Part shown: positions 59,601 to 64,000 of the stretch, one piece after another | Layout: each line of letters opens with the position of its first letter | How positions within the stretch are numbered: position 1 is the first letter of the stretch | Assembly (NCBI GenBank): GCA_000818945.1 | Contig: KN805372.1 | Span: 159,214 to 223,213 of the forward strand | Direction of reading: 5' to 3' | Length of the DNA stretch: 64,000 nucleotides | Origin: Schizochytrium sp. CCTCC M209059 | Lineage: Eukaryota; Sar; Bigyra; Thraustochytrida; Thraustochytriidae | Made by a program: the position numbers and the translations under genes | Notes under the pieces: model-generated | What the model saw: only the letters and a program-made list of their open reading frames with translations | Database searches by the model: none | What the model was told of the DNA's origin: nothing

Positions 59601-62600
59601 ACTTTCGTGCAATCGTGTTGGCGAACCGCCCAGGTTTTCCGTTTTTGGGTAACGACTTCTTCCGCGAGATTGGCGACATTTTCAGCTGCTACGTTGTTGA
59701 CAACCCGGACGAAGAGTCTGAAATGCATCTCTTGCGCAAGTATGCGCCCGACGTTCCGGAGGACACGCTGCGCCGTCTTTCCGTCGCCTTTCAAGATCTT
59801 CGGGGACTCGTCGATCGTGGCGTCATCAACTATCCCTACAGCACGCGCGAGCTCGTGAACGTGGTTCGCCACATTCAGCTTTTCCCGGATGATGGCATTG
59901 CCGTCACACTGCAAAACGTATTTGACTTTGATCAGTACGCTGTGGAGGAGAAGGAGGTTATTTTGAACCTCTTCCAGAGACATGGAATTCCAATTGGCCT
60001 CGACGCCGTGTACAAGGTCAACCTCGGTAGTGTCACGCCATTGCCTGCTGACTTCCTCACGGAGCGCTGGAGTCGTCCTCAGGGCAAGGCGACTGCCACC
60101 AAGTGCGCCTTCCAAGTGGCTGATGTCCCCTGGAAGGCCAACATTAGCATCAGTAGCATGCAGGAAGAAAGTGAAGCGAGCGCCCAGGCACAAACGCATG
60201 CAGATGCTCAGCCTTCCTTTACATTCCCGCTTACGCGAAGCCGCCGACTGAGCACCAAGTTGCCTCGTTTTGAGGGACGCACGGCGATCTTCAACGAGCA
60301 AATGTTCTCGTTCAGTCTCCCACTCGGCACGCAGATGAATGGTCCAAGCTCGGGAGTCTCCGACATGGTGCTGACAACGCAGGGCGATCTTGTCATTGCT
60401 GCCAACGACTCGTATCACAGCATGCACATGTATGTGATTTCGGCCAACTTCCGATCTTATGAAAAGATTGAGCTACACTTTCCGCACTTTAATTTTCGAG
60501 GAGAGCTCGTCCCCTCGGTGCGCAAGCCAGCGCCTGCACGTTGCACGCTCGCAGCTCTGCCAAAGGCTGCACATGTGGCCATGTATGTGCACGACGAGCA
60601 ATTTGTTCACGTGGTCGACCTCGCTGAGAGCACGCAATCGATTGTGCACGTGCCCATGGAAATCTTTCGCGAAGCGCAACGACCGCACGAAGCTGGACAG
60701 AGCCCTGGACTTTGGATCGAGCGCCAGCGCATCTCGATGCTCACAGATCTCTCTGCTTCGCATGGCGTGCTCATTTTTGCACAGTATGGAAGTGCGGCTC
60801 TTGTGCTGCTCAATCTGACCATGAACACCATGACCACTGTCCGTCTTCCCTTTGCCATCGACGTTGTTGAGGTCCTGTCTCCAACACGCTTTCTTTTGAC
60901 GGAATGTGGCGCGAACGAGGCTTCGCTCGAGTACAGCCAGCAGACAGCTTCAAACAAGTTGCAGCTGAACAAGTTTCACATTCTACACGCTGAGGGCGAA
61001 CATATTGAGTCGGGCGCAGGTACCGCCTCGGTTTCGCAAGACGACTTTGCAGGAGATTTGCACGTGGACGACGACGGGGGCGACCTCTCGCTTGGCGATG
61101 CATACACGTCGGAGTCAATGAATGGCGGTCACAGCATTCGAACCATCCGGTACGACACCTTTGTGGTGGAACCTGTTGACCGTGAGCACCTACAGCCAGT
61201 TTCGCGATCAACGACGCGTTTGCACGCTGAACACGCCTTCTTGGCCTCGGCGCCTCTCTCCTCGGAGCGAATGCCTCTGCGTCAAGGTGCTGCGGCCGAT
61301 CGGCGTTGCATGTACAGCAAAGGAACGCTCGCACAGGTGACTACAGGTCTCATTTCCTCTTTTGACTTCAACAGCGCAGCTCTCGCGGCCCAAGGCGACC
61401 TTGATGCCCACAGCGAGAACACTTCAGGTCCTGTCGGGGTTCGTTCGTACCTTCGAACAACCACAACATCAGCTATTTCTCCTGCCGAGGAAATGATGGC
61501 TGGAAATACGTTTCAGCAACTTTCATCGCAGCTGTGCACGGTGTTGTTGCGCAGACCGAACGCTTCCGAAAAAGCTAAGCGTGGGCAGCAAGGCCAACAA
61601 TCTTCTGGATACCTCGGTTTCTCCAAGGATGCTGTCCTCGAGGTAGTGGATCTCGACAACCAGCAGATTCGGCAAATTGCATTCGCTCTGCCAGATACCT
61701 CCATTTACGGCGCGCAGCGCTCTCTCATGCTGGGATCCAGTTTCGAAGAGGACGAATATGACGAAGAGGATGCTGCTGCTGCCGCAGCTCTCATGGAATC
61801 CACAGAGTACTCTCTTGATGGCCAGGAAGGCGACCAAAGCGGTCTTGACGGTCCACCCAAGGCTGCGCCAGGGTTTCCCGAGCGATTCCGTCGCAAGATG
61901 GTCTTCACCTTGCCTCTCGATGACGGCAATGTGCTTGTGCTCGACCGCACGGGCGTTGGGCGCATCTTTGAGATCGACAACGCGAGGCTTGAAAAGTCTC
62001 ACGAGGACTGGCGCAAGATGATTGGTTCTAATAGCCCAGCGAACAATGGTGATCTCGATCTTGAGTACGAGAATCTGAGTGAAGAAGACGATGACGATGA
62101 CTCGTGGGATGATGACTCATGGGATGAGGACGAAGATGAAGACGAAGAAGAACTTGATGTCGAAGACATCCAGGAGATTGAGATGGAGGGTGAGTTTGAA
62201 ATCAACGAAAGTGGGGAAATGACCGGCGAGGGCCAGCTTGTCATCGTGCGCGGCGCCAAGGTGCGAGGCGGAAAGCGCGGCAAGCGCGTACGTCTCCGGG
62301 GCGTCGATGGCGAGGGTCTCGATTCTCTGGGTCAAGGCGCGTCTTCGCAGAGCCGTCGACGAAAAAAGAAGTCCAGGTCGCAAGGACAGCGGCAGCGTCG
62401 TGGCCGTGCTCGCGGACGCGCACGTAACCGTCAGCAGGATGGCGAACAAGGCTCTGGGTCCGGCGACGGTTCTGGGTCGGGATCAGGCTCTGGGTCTGGT
62501 TCAGGCTCCGGGTCCGGGTCCGGATCCGGTTCTGGACGCGGTCGAGGCGGTGGCGGTGGCGGCGGAAGTGGCGGCGGTGGTGGCGGCGGTGATGGTCTCT

Positions 62601-63913
62601 CGCTGCCAGAGCCCGGGCAAAATCGTGGACCTCGTAAGCTTTCTCAACGGGCTCGCGAAGAAGTCGTACGGCGCATTAGCGACTTGAAGGAAATGCTAAA
62701 GCTCTTCCCGCACAACGAGAAACTGGAAGCTGAACTCGAACAGCTTGAGCAGCGTCTTGCAGAGGCAGACGAGGCCGAGCTGGTCGGCCAAGACTCTGAA
62801 GTGGCAGAGAGGCTAGCTCGTGAAAGACGTCGGCTGGAGCGCGTGCAAAAGCAGCTGGCCCAAGGTAGCGAGGATCCCAGACTTCGCGCGGAAGCCGAAC
62901 AGCTTGAGGAACTCATCAAAAGACTCGAGCAGAAAATGCAAGACGAAATTAACCAGCCCAAGGGACGCAAGTCTCTGGAGGAAGCGCACCGGCGCCGCCA
63001 AGAGGACAAGAGCGAAATGGCCCTCGAGGCCAAAGAAGCCGCCAAACGCATTGGCATGGAGAGGTGGAGCGACGTGTTGGAGTCGCTTGACATGCAGAAA
63101 TACGATAGCGAAATCTACATTCGGTACAAGGAGGCAGTGCGACAAGAGATCCACGAGCTGCGCACGACGTTGCAGGCCATGGAGCGCAAGAAGCACGAGC
63201 GCACCTGGGTGAAGAATCGCGACAACGGCGACCTCGATGACACACGCATCGTTGATGCGTTGACAGGTTCGCGCAACATTTACAAGAGACGCATGGACCG
63301 CCCGCCCGACCCGTACTCGTTCCTCTCGACGCCCAAGAACTTGTGTTTTCTCATGGACTGTTCCTCTTCCATGACCTCGATGGGATTTGACGGCCGTCTT
63401 GAACGCTCGCTCGAGGCGGTGTGCATGATTCTCGAGAGTCTCAAGGGTTTTGAGTGGAAGTTTCGCTACAGCGTGCGCGGCCACAGCGGGAGCACCGACG
63501 ATTTGGTATTTGTAGACCCGAACAAACCGCCTCCGCCAAACGATGGCGCACGTCTTCGGATCCTTCGTGAGATCAACGCGCACTCCGAAACGTGTGCGTC
63601 GGGCGACAACACCTTGGAGGGCGCTCGACTTGCGATTAAGGAGCTCGCGGCGCAGGAGTCGGATGAGTCCTTTCTTGTATTGTTTTCCGATGCTAATTTG
63701 GAGCAGTACGGTATCGAGCCGTCCGACTTGCGCGCACTGCTCGAGCAAGACGCTCGCGTTGCCGTCTTTATCATTTTCATTGGTACGAGTGGAGATCAAG
63801 CACAGCGTCTTAAGGCGGAACTACCGGCTGATCGCGCCTTTATCACACTCGAGACGAGCGACATTCCCCGGGTGCTGAAACGCATATTCATGTCGTCTGT
63901 GCTCTCGGCCTAA
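56608..63913 (+). CDS. VWA8: VWA8-like AAA+ ATPase, frameshifted at about 59290
   Basis: Two overlapping frames, 56608-59289 and 59291-63913, together encode ~2434 residues of von Willebrand factor A domain-containing protein 8, a dynein/midasin-like AAA+ protein that is mitochondrial in animals. AAA1 has a degenerate P-loop (GAPGRAKR), AAA2 a good one (GKRGSGKS, ~501) and AAA3 begins LIGNQGVGKNK (886-894), where the frame breaks. After the break come FLELLQVPREYIQLDRDTTV and VIDEADKAPTHV (Walker B) in the other frame. The family consensus has about four more residues between GKNK and FL, so an 11-nt deletion explains the shift. The C-terminal half is larger than usual, with an acidic run, a basic run, a Gly-Ser repeat (62450-62590), a coiled coil and a terminal VWA domain (MDCSSSMTS, MIDAS). 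It is either a pseudogene or a consensus error. Confidence 0.85.
59284..59296 (+). other. Frameshift site in the third AAA module of VWA8
   Basis: AAC AAG C/TTC CTC. Frame 1 ends its homology at Lys (59287-59289), and the homology continues from TTC at 59291. No GT-AG intron fits, because residues are missing rather than extra. Confidence 0.8.
62450..62590. repeat. Gly-Ser coding repeat in VWA8
   Basis: A GGNTCN/TCCGGN hexanucleotide-like array gives (Gly-Ser)n followed by a Gly run. It is in frame and probably a flexible linker before the coiled coil. Confidence 0.85.
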
Positions 63914-63967
63914 GAAGACCGTGTGTTTGAAAAACAAATCAAAAAAAACTGCGAGCTTATACATTTT

Positions 63968-63984
63968 CCCTAGGGCCTAGGCCT
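63968..63984. promoter_or_regulatory. CCCTAGGGCCTAGGCCTA motif near right edge
   Basis: The longest member of the recurrent palindrome set. It is about 55 bp past the VWA8 stop and could belong to a gene beyond the window. Confidence 0.22.
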
Positions 63985-64000
63985 AAAAATTGAAGCGCTG

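Overview
This is a nuclear genome segment from a GC-rich, gene-dense, mostly intronless protist. The evidence is eukaryote-only products (HECT ubiquitin ligase, GARP subunit Vps54, GID7/WDR26, kinesin-14, calcium-dependent protein kinase, VWA8), short GT-AG introns in two genes, many microsatellites and polyglutamine tracts, and a DNA transposon with a DDE_3-type transposase. A CDPK, an ammonium transporter and an oomycete-like transposase in one organism suggest a stramenopile, plausibly a thraustochytrid or other labyrinthulomycete. That placement is inference, since no rRNA or organelle marker lies in the window.

Layout. 0-1.1 kb: 5' part of a coiled-coil protein gene (minus strand) running off the left edge. 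1.5-10.4 kb: a rearranged zone holding a PP2C phosphatase lacking its N-terminus, a one-end-deleted transposon copy, an ammonium-transporter gene reduced to its C-terminal half, a type II membrane glycosyltransferase-like gene with an in-frame stop and no 3' end of its own, and a second transposon copy with both 30-bp terminal inverted repeats. 10.7-31 kb: housekeeping genes on both strands, including a HECT E3, an endonuclease/exonuclease/phosphatase-fold enzyme, a spliced hypothetical gene, an M50B-like membrane protease, Vps54, a probable serine palmitoyltransferase small subunit, a polyQ protein, a membrane-anchored trypsin-like protein, a four-exon flavodoxin-fold NAD(P)H quinone oxidoreductase and GID7/WDR26. 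31.5-33.3 kb: nucleobase permease. 33.3-39.7 kb: a 6.4-kb gene-poor island full of simple repeats. 39.7-64 kb: a multi-domain DNA-end repair protein (phosphatase, kinase, macro domain, aprataxin-like HIT), kinesin-14, an FSP1/AIFM2-like oxidoreductase, an EF-hand-like protein, a CDPK, a very large polytopic membrane protein fused to an HSL-type hydrolase, and VWA8 with a frameshift.

The genes do not form one operon-like pathway. The most notable items are: (a) the 1439-residue protein that joins at least five copies of an unrecognised membrane module to an alpha/beta-hydrolase carrying a Cys/His-rich insertion; (b) the single-polypeptide DNA-end repair fusion; (c) two near-identical transposon copies sharing an apparent loss of the first catalytic Asp; and (d) the cluster of broken genes around the truncated transposon copy.
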